A stretch of 48,345 nt of DNA from Candidatus Bathyarchaeota archaeon (GCA_018397065.1 JAGTRI010000009.1:1-48345), one strand, 5' to 3'. Positions 7,329 to 16,707 are shown, counted from the stretch's first letter. The notes: a model not told the origin generated them from the letters alone. Numbers and translations are program-made.

Positions 7329-9706
7329 GCCAACAAATCTACATTAAAAAAGATGTCCATTTCGAGCTTTTCGAGGTTAACCTTCTTCACGCCGATGATA
7401 AGCAGCTCATCCAAATCAGCGAAGAAATGGGCTTAGCTCTCAACCTCGAAGAGATGAAGGCAATCAAAAACTATTTTACTCAAAAAAACAGGAACCCGAC
7501 GGATGTTGAGCTACAAACCCTGGGGCAAACCTGGTCTGAACACTGTTTTCACAAAACCTTCAAGGGAACAATATTGACGCCTGAAGGCAGAACGATTGAC
7601 TCTCTTTTTAAAACGTATATTGCTAAGGTCACGCTTGAGCTGAATAAGCCTTGGTGCATTTCAGTCTTCGAGGACAATGCTGGCATAGTGCAGTTCCAAG
7701 ACGACATCGCAGTCGCTGCGAAGGTTGAGACCCACAACCACCCTTCAGCCATAGAACCATTCGGTGGAGCTGCAACTGGAACAGGAGGCGTAATACGCGA
7801 CGTTCTCGGTGTGTGGGCTGATCCAATCGCATGCACCGATGTCCTTGGGTTTGGTCCGCTTGATTACGACTACAACAAGTTGCCCTTGGGCATTAAGCAT
7901 CCGAAGTACGTTTTTCGAGGAGTTGTTGCGGGAATAGGCTGTTACGGCAACAACATGGGCATCCCAACTGTTAACGGCGCAATCTATTTTGATGAGAGCT
8001 ACGTGGGAAACGTGGTTGTTTACTGTGGATGCATAGGAACCTTACCAATAGATAAGTACATAAAAAAGGCTAAGCCGGGGCACCATCTAGTTTTAGCTGG
8101 AGGACGAACAGGAAGAGACGGAATCCACGGCGTAACCTTCGCATCGTTGGAGCTCACCGAAAAATCCGAAGAAGTCTCTAGGCCAGCTGTTCAAATTGCA
8201 AACCCAATTGAGGAGGAAAAACTTAAGCGCGCCATAATAAAAATTCGAGACCAAAAGTTAGCTTCGTCTATAACTGACCTCGGTGGAGGAGGATTGTCCA
8301 GCGCAGTTGGAGAGGCAGCTCACAAATACAAATGCGGAGCAAAGGTTGCTCTTGAAAAGGTTCCCTTAAAATACCTGAACATTCCGCCCTGGGAAATCTA
8401 CATCTCAGAGTCTCAAGAAAGAATGCTTATTACCGTTCCAAAGAAGAACCTACAAACCGTGCTGGAAATCTTCGCTTCGGAAGACGTTGAGGCAACAGAC
8501 ATTGGAACCTTAACAGCTGAGCAAACCCTGAGGCTAACGTACGATGAAACAGTCGTCGCCAAAGTTGACATGGATTTTCTCTTTAGCCCGCCAAAGAGTT
8601 TGAAAAGGGCTGAATGGAAACAAGTCGAGTACACTGAACCAACCTTCAGCGAACCAAAAGACTTGACAAGTATCTTAGTTGATTTGTTGTCTTCACCGAA
8701 CATTGCAAGCAAGGAGTCCGTGATTAGAACATACGATCACGAGGTTAAAGGAAACACTGTTCTTAAACCGTTGTGTGGAATACACGGCGGACCAAGCGAC
8801 GCCGCGGTAATCAAACCTCTTGACAACTCAAACAGAGGCCTCGTAATCTCATGCGGCATAAACCCGCAGTACGGAAAAATCGACGCTTATTGGATGGCAG
8901 CTTCAAACATCGACGAGGCCATAAGAAACAACATTGCGGTTGGTGGACGAAGAATAGCGCTCCTCGACAACTTCGTATGGGGAAGTCCAGAAAAACCCGA
9001 CAGGCTTGGCTCACTTGTGAAGGCTTGCGAAGCCTGCTACAAATATGCAAAGGGCTTTGAAACGCCGTTCATCTCTGGAAAAGACAGCCTCTACAACGAG
9101 TCTCCGTTAGGCCCCGTTACGCCGACGCTTCTGATTACGGCTATTGGCATAATCCCTGATGTCCGAAAAACTGTTTCGATGGACCTTAAGTCTTCGGGAG
9201 ACTTTGTTTACCTGGTTGGTCAGACGTACCTGGAGCTAGGAGGCTCAGAATACTATCGGAGGCTCGGATACATTGGATGTTCAGTTCCAGTCGTCAGGTT
9301 GAATGAAGCAAAAAGGACAATGGACAAGGTCTCGAATGCCATTGAGTCCGGCTACGTAAGAGCCTGCCACGACCTTTCCGAAGGCGGGTTAGCCGTTTCA
9401 GCGGCGGAAATGGCGTTTTCAGGAGGATTAGGAATGGACATTTCGTTAACAAGGTTCCCTCAGTCCGTACCGATAACGAGAAATGACTTTGTCCTTTTTT
9501 CTGAGTCGAACAGTCGATTTTTAGTTGAGGTTCCTGAAAAAGCGAAAGAAGATTTCGAGGCTATAATGAAAGGCGCAAACTACGCGTGCATCGGAAGGGT
9601 CACAAAAGAAAAATGTTTACTGATTCGGGGGCTGAACGGCGAACCGGTCATAGAGGCGGACTTGGACGTGCTGAGAGACGCGTGGAAAAAACTCTTTGGG
9701 GGATAA
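7325..9706 (+). CDS. purL: Phosphoribosylformylglycinamidine synthase subunit PurL
   Basis: The large ATP-dependent subunit of FGAM synthase, 793 residues. It converts FGAR to FGAM with ammonia delivered by PurQ. Landmarks: LNLEEMKAIKNYF, TLGQTWSEHCFHKTF near the N-terminus, the ATP/metal-binding KVETHNHPSAIEPFGGAATG, the glycine-rich DLGGGGLSSAVGEAA, FISGKDSLYNE and the second-half HDLSEGGLAVSAAEM. It is the stand-alone archaeal/Gram-positive form without a fused glutaminase domain. It starts inside the purS stop and ends 3 nt before purQ. Confidence 0.95.
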   Translation: MSQQIYIKKDVHFELFEVNLLHADDKQLIQISEEMGLALNLEEMKAIKNYFTQKNRNPTDVELQTLGQTWSEHCFHKTFKGTILTPEGRTIDSLFKTYIAKVTLELNKPWCISVFEDNAGIVQFQDDIAVAAKVETHNHPSAIEPFGGAATGTGGVIRDVLGVWADPIACTDVLGFGPLDYDYNKLPLGIKHPKYVFRGVVAGIGCYGNNMGIPTVNGAIYFDESYVGNVVVYCGCIGTLPIDKYIKKAKPGHHLVLAGGRTGRDGIHGVTFASLELTEKSEEVSRPAVQIANPIEEEKLKRAIIKIRDQKLASSITDLGGGGLSSAVGEAAHKYKCGAKVALEKVPLKYLNIPPWEIYISESQERMLITVPKKNLQTVLEIFASEDVEATDIGTLTAEQTLRLTYDETVVAKVDMDFLFSPPKSLKRAEWKQVEYTEPTFSEPKDLTSILVDLLSSPNIASKESVIRTYDHEVKGNTVLKPLCGIHGGPSDAAVIKPLDNSNRGLVISCGINPQYGKIDAYWMAASNIDEAIRNNIAVGGRRIALLDNFVWGSPEKPDRLGSLVKACEACYKYAKGFETPFISGKDSLYNESPLGPVTPTLLITAIGIIPDVRKTVSMDLKSSGDFVYLVGQTYLELGGSEYYRRLGYIGCSVPVVRLNEAKRTMDKVSNAIESGYVRACHDLSEGGLAVSAAEMAFSGGLGMDISLTRFPQSVPITRNDFVLFSESNSRFLVEVPEKAKEDFEAIMKGANYACIGRVTKEKCLLIRGLNGEPVIEADLDVLRDAWKKLFGG

Positions 9707-9709
9707 AAA

Positions 9710-10528
9710 ATGGATCATAACAACATAAAGGCGTGTATAGTGAGGGTTGGCGGAACCAACTGCGACGCTGAGACAAAAAGGTCCTTCGAAGAACTCAACG
9801 TAAAAGCTGAGGTTCTGCATCTGAACGAGATTGTGAAAAGCAACAACCTGCTTGAGTTCGACATCTTGGTGTTTCCAGGCGGCTTCTCGTTCGGAGACTA
9901 TGTTAGAGCTGGAGCCATACTGGCAAAAAGTTTTTCCGCAAAGCTCAACCGCCGCTTAAAAGACTTCGTTGAAGAGGGAAAACCTATACTGGGCATATGC
10001 AACGGCTTCCAAGTTTTAGTTGAGGCAGGCCTACTTCCAGCATTCGACGGAATCAGCAAATACCCGGAAGCAGCTCTGGCCACAAACTTACCGATCGGCT
10101 TCAGATGTAGATGGGTTTATCTGAAACACGAAAACTTGGGAAACTGCGTTTTTACCAAAAAGATTCCTAAAGGAAAGGTTCTGAGAATGCCTATTGCCCA
10201 CGCTGAAGGCAGGTTCATGTTTCCGAAAGACAATGAGGGCAGCTGCCTTGAGAAGCTCGTGGATAATGACCAGCTGGTTTTCAGGTACTGCGACGAACAG
10301 GGAAGAGGCACAGGTGGAAAATACCCGTACAATCCGAATGGCTCATACTATAGCATCGCTGGAATATGCAACCCAGAAGGAACTGTTTTCGGATTAATGC
10401 CTCACCCGGAAAGAGCCTTTTACGGTTGGCAACTGCCTGATTGGACGAGGGGCGAGAAGCCTTCGGAATTCGGTGATGGAAGGCTTATCTTTGAATCCGT
10501 TGTTGAACATGTCGCAAGTAAGATCTAG
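9710..10528 (+). CDS. purQ: Phosphoribosylformylglycinamidine synthase glutaminase subunit PurQ
   Basis: Class I glutamine amidotransferase that supplies ammonia to PurL. At 272 residues it is the longer archaeal form. The nucleophile cysteine is C97 in ILGICNGFQ; the His-Glu pair is H232 and E234 in LMPHPERA. The N-terminus RVGGTNCDAET is typical. ATG 9710 lies 3 nt after the purL stop, so the three pur genes are one transcription unit. The gene ends with TAG, which matters for judging stop-codon use in this genome. Confidence 0.95.
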   Translation: MDHNNIKACIVRVGGTNCDAETKRSFEELNVKAEVLHLNEIVKSNNLLEFDILVFPGGFSFGDYVRAGAILAKSFSAKLNRRLKDFVEEGKPILGICNGFQVLVEAGLLPAFDGISKYPEAALATNLPIGFRCRWVYLKHENLGNCVFTKKIPKGKVLRMPIAHAEGRFMFPKDNEGSCLEKLVDNDQLVFRYCDEQGRGTGGKYPYNPNGSYYSIAGICNPEGTVFGLMPHPERAFYGWQLPDWTRGEKPSEFGDGRLIFESVVEHVASKI

Positions 10529-10603
10529 TCTTGTTTAACGCGTCGATGGCTTTTTAACGATTAAATAATTCCTCGATGTAACGTAGAGAAGCGGAGTGTA
10601 CAT

Positions 10604-11677
10604 GTGGAATTGAGCAAAGATGACAGATCTCTCTCTGGCAAGCCTAACTTAAAGGTGGCCATTTATGGTGTCGGTTGGATTGGCAGCAGCATAGTAAGGC
10701 TTCTCTTAACCAAGAAGGGGCTGAAAATCGTTGGAGCCGTCGACTCTGCGCAGGCGAAGGTTGGTCAAGACCTAGGTGAAATTGTAGGGGCTGAGAAACC
10801 TTTAGGAGTCAAAGTCACAAAGGATGCGGAAGAACTGTTTTCTACGGTTAAGCCTGACGTTGTTGTTCACGCAACCTCTTCGTATTTTAGAGACGTGTAT
10901 CCGCAGCTTGAGGAAGTCGTGAAATATGGTGCAAACGTGGTTTCAACTTGCGAGGAGCTCTCGTATCCTTACTTTTCAAGCGGTGAACTTGCAGCTAAAC
11001 TTGATGCGTTGGCTAAGAAACATAAAGTTGCCGTGTTAGGGACAGGTGTAAACCCTGGTTTCGTAATGGACACTCTGCCGATAGTGCTGTCAGGCGTGTG
11101 CCAAGAAATCAGAAGCATCAAAGTTGAAAGAGTCATGGATGCTGCTACCCGAAGGGTGCCTTTCCAGAAAAAAATAGGCGCAGGCCTAACGGTTGATGAG
11201 TTCTGCGAAAAGATCAAGACTAGACAAATAACGGGCCACGTCGGTCTTGAACAGTCAGTTGCCATGATTGCTGACGCGTTAGGATGGAGCCTTCAAGCTG
11301 TCGAATTAAGTGCTGTTGAACCAGTTGTGGCTGAAAAACCTGTTAAGAGCAAAGCAATAAAGGTTGAATCTGGAAAGGTTGCGGGTCTAAGGCAATCTGC
11401 CCGTGGCGTCCTACACGGTAAGTCGGTTATCACTTTGTTGTTTGAAGCATACATCGGCGCAGACGAAGAATACGACTCGGTCACTATCGACGGGGTGCCA
11501 AGAATATGTGAAAAAATCAGCCCATGCATTCACGGGGACCTTGCAACGGCTGCTATTGTCGTTAACATGATTCCAAAGTTAGTCAACTCGGAGCCTGGAT
11601 TGAAAACAATGAAGGACCTTTCTTTGCCATCAGCGGTTCTGGGCGATATTCGAAGAACCATTCTTCGTTTTGGCTAA
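10604..11677 (+). CDS. DapB-like / 2,4-diaminopentanoate dehydrogenase-like NAD(P) oxidoreductase
   Basis: A 357-residue protein with an N-terminal dihydrodipicolinate-reductase-type Rossmann fold (VAIYGVGWIGSSIVRLL, then GAVDSA) and KPDVVVHATSS. A middle domain begins GTGVNPGFVMDTLP, as in the amine-dehydrogenase (ord) relatives of DapB. GTG 10604 is the start, with GGAG near 10592-10595; an overlapping ATG at 10602 is out of frame and stops at once. An AT-rich TATA candidate (TTTTTAACGATTAAATAA) lies about 45 nt upstream. There is no lysine-pathway neighbour, so DapB itself is unlikely; an amino-acid or amine dehydrogenase is more likely. Confidence 0.75.
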   Translation: MELSKDDRSLSGKPNLKVAIYGVGWIGSSIVRLLLTKKGLKIVGAVDSAQAKVGQDLGEIVGAEKPLGVKVTKDAEELFSTVKPDVVVHATSSYFRDVYPQLEEVVKYGANVVSTCEELSYPYFSSGELAAKLDALAKKHKVAVLGTGVNPGFVMDTLPIVLSGVCQEIRSIKVERVMDAATRRVPFQKKIGAGLTVDEFCEKIKTRQITGHVGLEQSVAMIADALGWSLQAVELSAVEPVVAEKPVKSKAIKVESGKVAGLRQSARGVLHGKSVITLLFEAYIGADEEYDSVTIDGVPRICEKISPCIHGDLATAAIVVNMIPKLVNSEPGLKTMKDLSLPSAVLGDIRRTILRFG

Positions 11678-11701
11678 CGAGCTGCTTGTGGCCAAGGTGC
11701 T

Positions 11702-12688
11702 TCAGATAGGAGGCACCGAACGTTTTCTTTCTTCCAACGGCATCTTGGTCCACTTTGTGAATTGTTGAGGCGGAGGCTCAGTTTCGTAAAGAGCTTTTCT
11801 GCGCGCTTCTAACAATTTGTTCTCTGTTCCAGCGTACTCAGCAGCTGTGACTATACGGTTTCCTAGACAGGCAGCTTTGCCAATTGACGGCTGCACAGTT
11901 TGCTTCCAGTTCTCATCTCTAAGAAGATGGTGGTCCAAAATTGTTACAGGTACATTTTCGGCAACGACATTGAGGTTCATCATCGCATGTTCGATATTTT
12001 TTGGGTTAACCTTGTACTGGGCAAGATACGTAGGTGGACCGCCTATAATGGCCATTTTAGGGGTTTCTCTGAGGATAAGCGTAGCTGTGTCATCAGACAT
12101 GGGTCCTTGAACGTCAGGCGCGTACAGTACTCTTTCTTTTTTGTGTTCGATTATTGTCATGAGAACCCATCCTAGTCCTGAGCCTTCTTCGCCGTGGCTG
12201 ACGGGAGCTGAAAACCATATTTTTGTGTTTCCGAACTTGAAGGCTCTATTGTCAGCGAACTCAAGCCTCGCAGCTTTCTTTCCAATCCACCTTTGAAACA
12301 TCCACCCCCGCTCTCTTTGGCTGGGGTTAATGTTCGCCTTGTAGTTCTTTGCGAAAACGATCTTTCCTGAGTATATCTTTTCAGCAATCTCAGCTGAGGA
12401 CCAATGGTTAACCCAGTCGGTGAACGAAGGCGTGTGATGGTCAAAATGGTAGTGGCTAACCGTGACAACGTCAGCCTTTTCAGCCAGCTCCAGCATCTTA
12501 GTCCTGCACTCTTTCAAGGCCAAGTATTCCTTAGGATGAGGGGGTAGATTAAACCTGTTCGGGCACAGCGAGACGCCGGCGTCTAAAAGAACCTTTATGT
12601 CTGGAGTTTCAACGTAGGTGCACATGGAACGAACGCCAAAGCTTTCGAAGGCAACAGGAACAACCTTAATGAAGCTGAGGTAACCCAT
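11702..12688 (-). CDS. UPF0282-family metallo-beta-lactamase-fold hydrolase
   Basis: A 328-residue protein of the archaeal UPF0282 family with a metallo-beta-lactamase fold. The metal motif SHYHFDHH (residues 78-85) gives the HxHxDH signature; further ligands probably come from APVSHGEEGS, YAPDVQGP and ILDHHLLRD. No signal peptide is present, so it is cytoplasmic. The biochemical role of the family is not established; nuclease or hydrolase activity is inferred from the fold. It converges on the DapB-like gene with 24 nt between the stops. Confidence 0.85.
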   Translation of the reverse strand: MGYLSFIKVVPVAFESFGVRSMCTYVETPDIKVLLDAGVSLCPNRFNLPPHPKEYLALKECRTKMLELAEKADVVTVSHYHFDHHTPSFTDWVNHWSSAEIAEKIYSGKIVFAKNYKANINPSQRERGWMFQRWIGKKAARLEFADNRAFKFGNTKIWFSAPVSHGEEGSGLGWVLMTIIEHKKERVLYAPDVQGPMSDDTATLILRETPKMAIIGGPPTYLAQYKVNPKNIEHAMMNLNVVAENVPVTILDHHLLRDENWKQTVQPSIGKAACLGNRIVTAAEYAGTENKLLEARRKALYETEPPPQQFTKWTKMPLEERKRSVPPI

Positions 12689-13059
12689 CTGTACACCATT
12701 TGTCTATTTGTCTTAACTACCTTAAGAGTCAGCTTCATTTCTTATCAAGGTTCTCTTCTTAAAAAGGGTCGATTTAATGCGCAACATTAGAATGGTACGT
12801 GGGTTCCACACTCAAGATCTACATCACGCTTTGTTCAGTAGGGTCAGAGCTGTCATCACCCACAAACACATGCTATGGTCTAATTCGAAATAAAGTTTTT
12901 GCTCCAGATTACAATAAAAAAGGTCCCGTTGTTCCTGCAAATTTTAAAATCGGAAAATATTTTTCGCTGTCTGATTAGGCTTTTGAGAAGACATAAATAG
13001 GCTTGGGCTTCCCTTTTTCAATGTATGATGCTTAAATTGGTAGTTGGGGTTGCAGGAAA
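12689..13059. other. 371-nt divergent intergenic region
   Basis: This lies between the UPF0282 gene (minus) and the AIR-synthase-like gene (plus). A TATA candidate CATAAATAGG near 12994-13003 could serve the plus gene. No tRNA, no protein-like frame and no clear repeat is seen. Confidence 0.4.
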
Positions 13060-14067
13060 TTGAAGCTTCCGATGGGTAAAGTTCCGCCTGAAGTCCTGAA
13101 AGACGTGGTGTTCAAACATCTTGGCGCTGACAATTCAGACGTTGTTTTAGGTCCAGCCCTGGGAGTAGACGGCGCCATCGTCAAAGTTGGTGACAAGGTT
13201 TTAATCTCCTCGATGGATCCGATAACGGGCGCAATGCAAAGAATAGGTTTTCTCGCAGTTAACATTAACGCCAACGACGTAGCAACATTCGGAGTTCGCC
13301 CCACATTCTTTTCGTCTTGTCTCCTTTTGCCAGAAGATTCGAATGAAAAGGTTGTTGAGGAAATCTGCCGTCAAATCGGCTTAGCTGCCAGGAATCTCGG
13401 AATCGCGGTTATAGGCGGTCACTCTGAGGTTACGCCTGAACTGCAAAGACCAATCATCGTTGGCTGCGCGATGGCTGTAACCGCTCCTGGAAAATATGTG
13501 ACTGCAGCTGGCTCGAAGCCTGGAGACAAACTTATTCTTACGAAGGGAACTGGGCTAGAAGGAACAGCGGTTTTGGCTACTGAAAAACGTGAGGCCTTAA
13601 GGACGAAACTTGACGACGACCTCTTGGACTCGGCGGCGAGCTTTTACGACAAGATCAGCGTGGTCAAAGAAGCAGTTCTAGCCTACAACTATGGTGGAGT
13701 ATCGGCCATGCATGACCCAACTGAAGGCGGAGTTGCGAACGGAATTCACGAGCTAGCAGACGCAGCAGGATTAGGAGTAAAAATATACAAGGACAAAATT
13801 TACGTGCACAAAGAAACCGTTGAAATCTGCAGGTTTTTCAAGATTGATCCTTTGCAGCTCATCAGCTCAGGAGCCCTACTCATCTCAGCTGACCCAAGGT
13901 TCGCAGATGGAATAAAACGCGAACTGGAAAGCCACCTCATCAGGGCAGAAATAATTGGCGAATTCTTGAAAGACCCCCTTGACCGCTTTTTCGTAAGCAA
14001 GGACGGAACCATGAAACCTCTTGTGAGACCAGCATGCGACCATTTGTGGTTCGCTTTGAAACAGTGA
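13060..14067 (+). CDS. AIR synthase / HypE-like ATP-binding protein
   Basis: A 335-residue protein of the PurM/HypE/SelD/ThiL ATP-dependent superfamily. The sequence has DNSDVVLGPALGVDGAIVKVG, LAVNINANDVATFG, the nucleotide loop GGHSEVTPELQRPII, and MHDPTEGGVANGIHELA. It lacks the C-terminal cysteine that HypE uses for cyanide ligand synthesis (it ends near WFALKQ), and no other hyp genes are nearby. It is therefore a HypE-like paralogue of unknown substrate, not a proven hydrogenase maturation factor. TTG 13060 is the track start; ATG 13072 is an alternative, and neither has an ideally spaced ribosome binding site. Confidence 0.8.
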   Translation: MKLPMGKVPPEVLKDVVFKHLGADNSDVVLGPALGVDGAIVKVGDKVLISSMDPITGAMQRIGFLAVNINANDVATFGVRPTFFSSCLLLPEDSNEKVVEEICRQIGLAARNLGIAVIGGHSEVTPELQRPIIVGCAMAVTAPGKYVTAAGSKPGDKLILTKGTGLEGTAVLATEKREALRTKLDDDLLDSAASFYDKISVVKEAVLAYNYGGVSAMHDPTEGGVANGIHELADAAGLGVKIYKDKIYVHKETVEICRFFKIDPLQLISSGALLISADPRFADGIKRELESHLIRAEIIGEFLKDPLDRFFVSKDGTMKPLVRPACDHLWFALKQ

Positions 14068-14132
14068 CCATAGGTACTGAATTTTTCGGAAGGTTTTTCA
14101 AGGCTTCTGACATTTTCTTTTGTTGATGGCTG

Positions 14133-14804
14133 ATGCGGTACTGCATGAAATGTGGGGCGAGGCTGCCGGAGGACGAGGCAGCTCGGTTCTGCCCTGCTTG
14201 CGGGGCTTTCATAGGAGCGCAACAGCTGCCTTATGAGAGAAGGTTTGAAACTCGCAGGGAATCTCGAAGGACGCTAGGTGTTGCCACGTTACGTAACCGC
14301 GTTCTAGCAGTGCTTTTAACCTTTGTTCTTTGCTTAATAATAACTGCGGCTGGAGCTGTTTCGAAAGTTGAACGCAGAGAGGCGGATGAAATTGTCGATG
14401 AATTCGATAGGCTGGAAGAATTTTTGCCCATCGCCGGTTTACAGTTCATTTTCGGGAACAACATGATGTACTGCGCGATTATGTTTGTTCCTGTGATTGG
14501 CCCCTATTACGGTTCATACGTGCTTTATTCGACGGGAAGGGCTCTCTCAGCCTTCGGTTTAGCCTCTGGATACAATCCTTTAGAGTTGTTCTTTTCGTTG
14601 TTCGTTTACCCACATGCCTGGCTTGAGTACTTCTCATATAGCCTGGCCCTTTCTGAAAGTTTCTGGCTTATTTATGCTATAGTAAGACATAAGGAGCGCA
14701 GTCTAAGGAACGAGCTTTCTACAGCAGCAAAAATAATGGCGATTTGCACTATGTTGCTGCTGTTGGCAGCCGTGGCTGAAATGTCCCTCATAACCTATGG
14801 TTAG
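14133..14804 (+). CDS. Zinc-ribbon, SpoIIM-like (DUF95) membrane protein
   Basis: A 223-residue protein. A zinc ribbon at the N-terminus uses C4, C7, C20 and C23 (YCMKCG ... FCPACG). Then follow a transmembrane helix (VLAVLLTFVLCLIITAAGAV), a charged segment with FGNNMMYCAIMFVPVIGPYYG, and more hydrophobic helices with FVYPHAWLEYFSYSLALSES. The latter pattern is that of the stage II sporulation protein M family, widespread in archaea with no sporulation role. Function unknown; a cytoplasmic ribbon attached to a multi-pass membrane domain suggests recruitment of a partner. It is followed by a convergent regulator with 9 nt between the stops. Confidence 0.75.
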   Translation: MRYCMKCGARLPEDEAARFCPACGAFIGAQQLPYERRFETRRESRRTLGVATLRNRVLAVLLTFVLCLIITAAGAVSKVERREADEIVDEFDRLEEFLPIAGLQFIFGNNMMYCAIMFVPVIGPYYGSYVLYSTGRALSAFGLASGYNPLELFFSLFVYPHAWLEYFSYSLALSESFWLIYAIVRHKERSLRNELSTAAKIMAICTMLLLLAAVAEMSLITYG

Positions 14805-14813
14805 ATGTGATGG

Positions 14814-15284
14814 TTACTTCATTTCTTCCATGAAAATTTTTGTAAGATCCTCTTTCTGTATCCCAAGTTTCGTTGAGAGCTCCCTGACCCACCTTGTATA
14901 GTAACGGAAAGCAGTTTGGATTATGTCTATTTTTTCTTTATCAGAAATTTTTTCTTCCTCAACCAAAAGCAGCGCGAACCATCTTCCAAGGTCGGTTAAA
15001 GTGTAATATTTTACCCAAACAGTACGCCCAGGTGCTTCAGACTTCTCCATGTGTTCGTTCAATATTCCAAGATGAGTTAAAGACTTCAAGTAATCAATTA
15101 CAGTTTTATTAGAGTAACCGAGGGTAGCAATCAAATCCTTCTGAAAGACCTTTTCAGAAACACCCCGCCCTAATGCGTATTTTAAAATGGCAACCGGAAC
15201 CTCTGATTCAAATAATGCCTCAAGAATCCTCTCTTTTTTGCCCCTTGGAAGAAAAATTACGTACGGATATAACCTTTCGCTCAT
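14814..15284 (-). CDS. Winged-helix transcriptional regulator
   Basis: A 156-residue protein with a helix-turn-helix: VSEKVFQKDLIATLGYSNKTVIDYLKSLTHLGILNEH, then a wing at RTVWVKYYTLTDLGRWFALLL. The N-terminal KKERILEALFESEVPVAILKYAL is the first helix block. A C-terminal helical part (residues about 110-156) may dimerise. The family resembles MarR/PadR-like archaeal regulators, but the exact family is not clear. It is a lone gene converging on the SpoIIM-like gene; the target is unknown. Confidence 0.7.
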   Translation of the reverse strand: MSERLYPYVIFLPRGKKERILEALFESEVPVAILKYALGRGVSEKVFQKDLIATLGYSNKTVIDYLKSLTHLGILNEHMEKSEAPGRTVWVKYYTLTDLGRWFALLLVEEEKISDKEKIDIIQTAFRYYTRWVRELSTKLGIQKEDLTKIFMEEMK

Positions 15285-15500
15285 AGGGTTGAACCGCCTA
15301 GACTTAATTATTGAAAGCTGAGGAATTATCGTTTATGGTTAGAGGGCATCCTAAAATGTGGTTTACGCTTTTTCCCACAGCAGCATTATTCCTGAAGTTT
15401 TGGTAAAGAAATGGTGACTGAACCGAAATAAAAACTGAACAAAAAAATGTAATTGAAATCAGAAACAATTCAATTTTAATTTCTCAATTGACGAAGCCTT

Positions 15501-16096
15501 TTAACTGATTATTTTGTTGATTTTTTCAGCAAATTCCTCGAGTTCCAGTTTAACCACGCCTAGAGGAGTCTCGTTGCTTCTAAAGGCTACTACCGGCACG
15601 TTTCCCTTGCTTCGCGCAACTACACGTCCTTTTTCGCCTTCAATAATTAATTCGCTTATCGGGTCTATTTTCGCCATGCTGGCAGATTTTGCGGCAAGTT
15701 GAAGAAGCCTTGATATTGTGGCGCCAATTTTCTCCGCGTCGATCCGCTTGGAAGCTCCGCTGAAATCGTTAAACCATCGCAGTCTACAATCGCTGAGCCT
15801 TCCAGCCCAAGTATCTGCATGAACTCTTTTACCACTGAATCTATTTTTTCAGTTCGGCTGGCGGGTAAATGTTTTTGTTTCTCTGATTTTAGCTTATTGT
15901 GCCTCCAAAGTTTTAACGGTCCAACCTCAATGTAGTCAATTATTCCAGACGACCTAAATGACGCAAGATACTTTAGCGCTGTTGTTTTGCTTATTCCAGC
16001 TTTTTCAGCCACATTTACTGTCGTTAGCCCTTCCTTGTTTTGGTCTAGAACCTGAAGTATCCTTTTCTCGCAATATGAAAGCACATCTATCAGCAT
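15501..16096 (-). pseudogene. Winged-helix plus Roadblock/LC7 protein, frameshifted
   Basis: The first frame (16096 down to about 15745) gives a winged helix (ILQVLDQNKEG, VAEKAGISKTTALKYLASFRSSGIIDYIEV). A linker and the start of a Roadblock/LC7 domain follow (VVKEFMQILGLEGSAIVDCDGLTISAELP). The rest of the domain is in another frame: RIDAEKIGATISRLLQLAAK, SELIIEGEKGRVVARSKGN and a C-terminal helix ending at TAA 15501-15503. One base appears to be missing near 15745-15752. Joined, the protein would be about 197 residues, the normal archaeal wHTH-Roadblock layout. A real pseudogene, a sequencing error or recoding are all possible; left alone, the first frame ends at 15665 after 143 residues. 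Confidence 0.7.
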
Positions 16097-16303
16097 TTAC
16101 TACATAATTTCCTTTTAATAAAATGCTATGAAAAATAAATTTATTTTTTCTATAAACAATAACATACCAAGAAGTCAAACAATAAACGCGTGGACAAAAG
16201 TGTACATTTTCAGCTGTTTTTTCCTATTTTTGAACACTTCAGATGACCACAATATCACATACATACCTCATATGCATCAACCCTACGGCAAGGTTAGACT
16301 CAA

Positions 16304-16474
16304 ATGAAAAAGGACAGCCCAAAAAAGGTCATGTGTCTTATAGTTTTAAGCTGCACCCAAGTTTCTGAGAAAGGAAGAACAGAACTCGAGCAGGCAATAA
16401 TGTCCCTAAAACAACTTGAAAATTGGGAAATCAGCCGTTTAACGCTGATGGAAGACCATCGTGAAACCTTCTGA
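16304..16474 (+). CDS. Possible 56-residue small protein or gene remnant
   Basis: ATG 16304 to TGA 16472-16474. The reading has a hydrophobic start (KVMCLIVLSCTQ) and a charged helix (EKGRTELEQAIMSLKQLENW). The frame continues past the TGA with protein-like text (NIVPQKKFYNKITVKGAKKW), so it may be the decayed 5' part of a larger gene. No family recognised. Confidence is low. Confidence 0.25.
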   Translation: MKKDSPKKVMCLIVLSCTQVSEKGRTELEQAIMSLKQLENWEISRLTLMEDHRETF

Positions 16475-16581
16475 AACATCGTGCCCCAAAAAAAGTTCTA
16501 CAATAAAATCACGGTTAAAGGCGCGAAAAAATGGATAACATTGGCCTCCTCAACCTAACAAACTTTGAATAGGATGACGCC

Positions 16582-16707
16582 ATGGAGTTGCTCAATATGC
16601 TTCTCTCCGACGGCTGGGAAATAATGGCCATAAAACTTCTCCCCGATGGAGTATGGGCACTCGTCAAAGAACGCATCATTGAATGGATAGACAACAAGAC
16701 AGAATAA
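16582..16707 (+). CDS. Small protein (41 residues), DUF4177-like tail
   Basis: ATG 16582 to TAA 16705-16707. The text LLNMLLSDGWEIMAIKLLPDG followed by VWALVKE resembles the C-terminal LN-x5-GWE...LKR pattern of DUF4177-type small proteins. The same frame begins earlier at ATG 16531 but is broken by TAG at 16570-16572. It is either an independent short gene or the end of a broken one. No strong ribosome binding site is seen. Confidence 0.35.
   Translation: MELLNMLLSDGWEIMAIKLLPDGVWALVKERIIEWIDNKTE

Noticed and set aside
13060-14067. True HypE hydrogenase maturation protein
   Set aside because: The C-terminal cysteine needed for the thiocarboxamide is missing and no hyp or hydrogenase gene is nearby.
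15514-15702. A 62-residue plus-strand frame
   Set aside because: It is the antisense of the Roadblock half of the frameshifted minus-strand gene, whose reading is far more protein-like.
16570-16572. TAG read as pyrrolysine
   Set aside because: TAG ends several intact genes here (purQ, the SpoIIM-like gene, the UROD-family gene, the isomerase at 31669 and rpl14e), which is not expected where TAG is reassigned.
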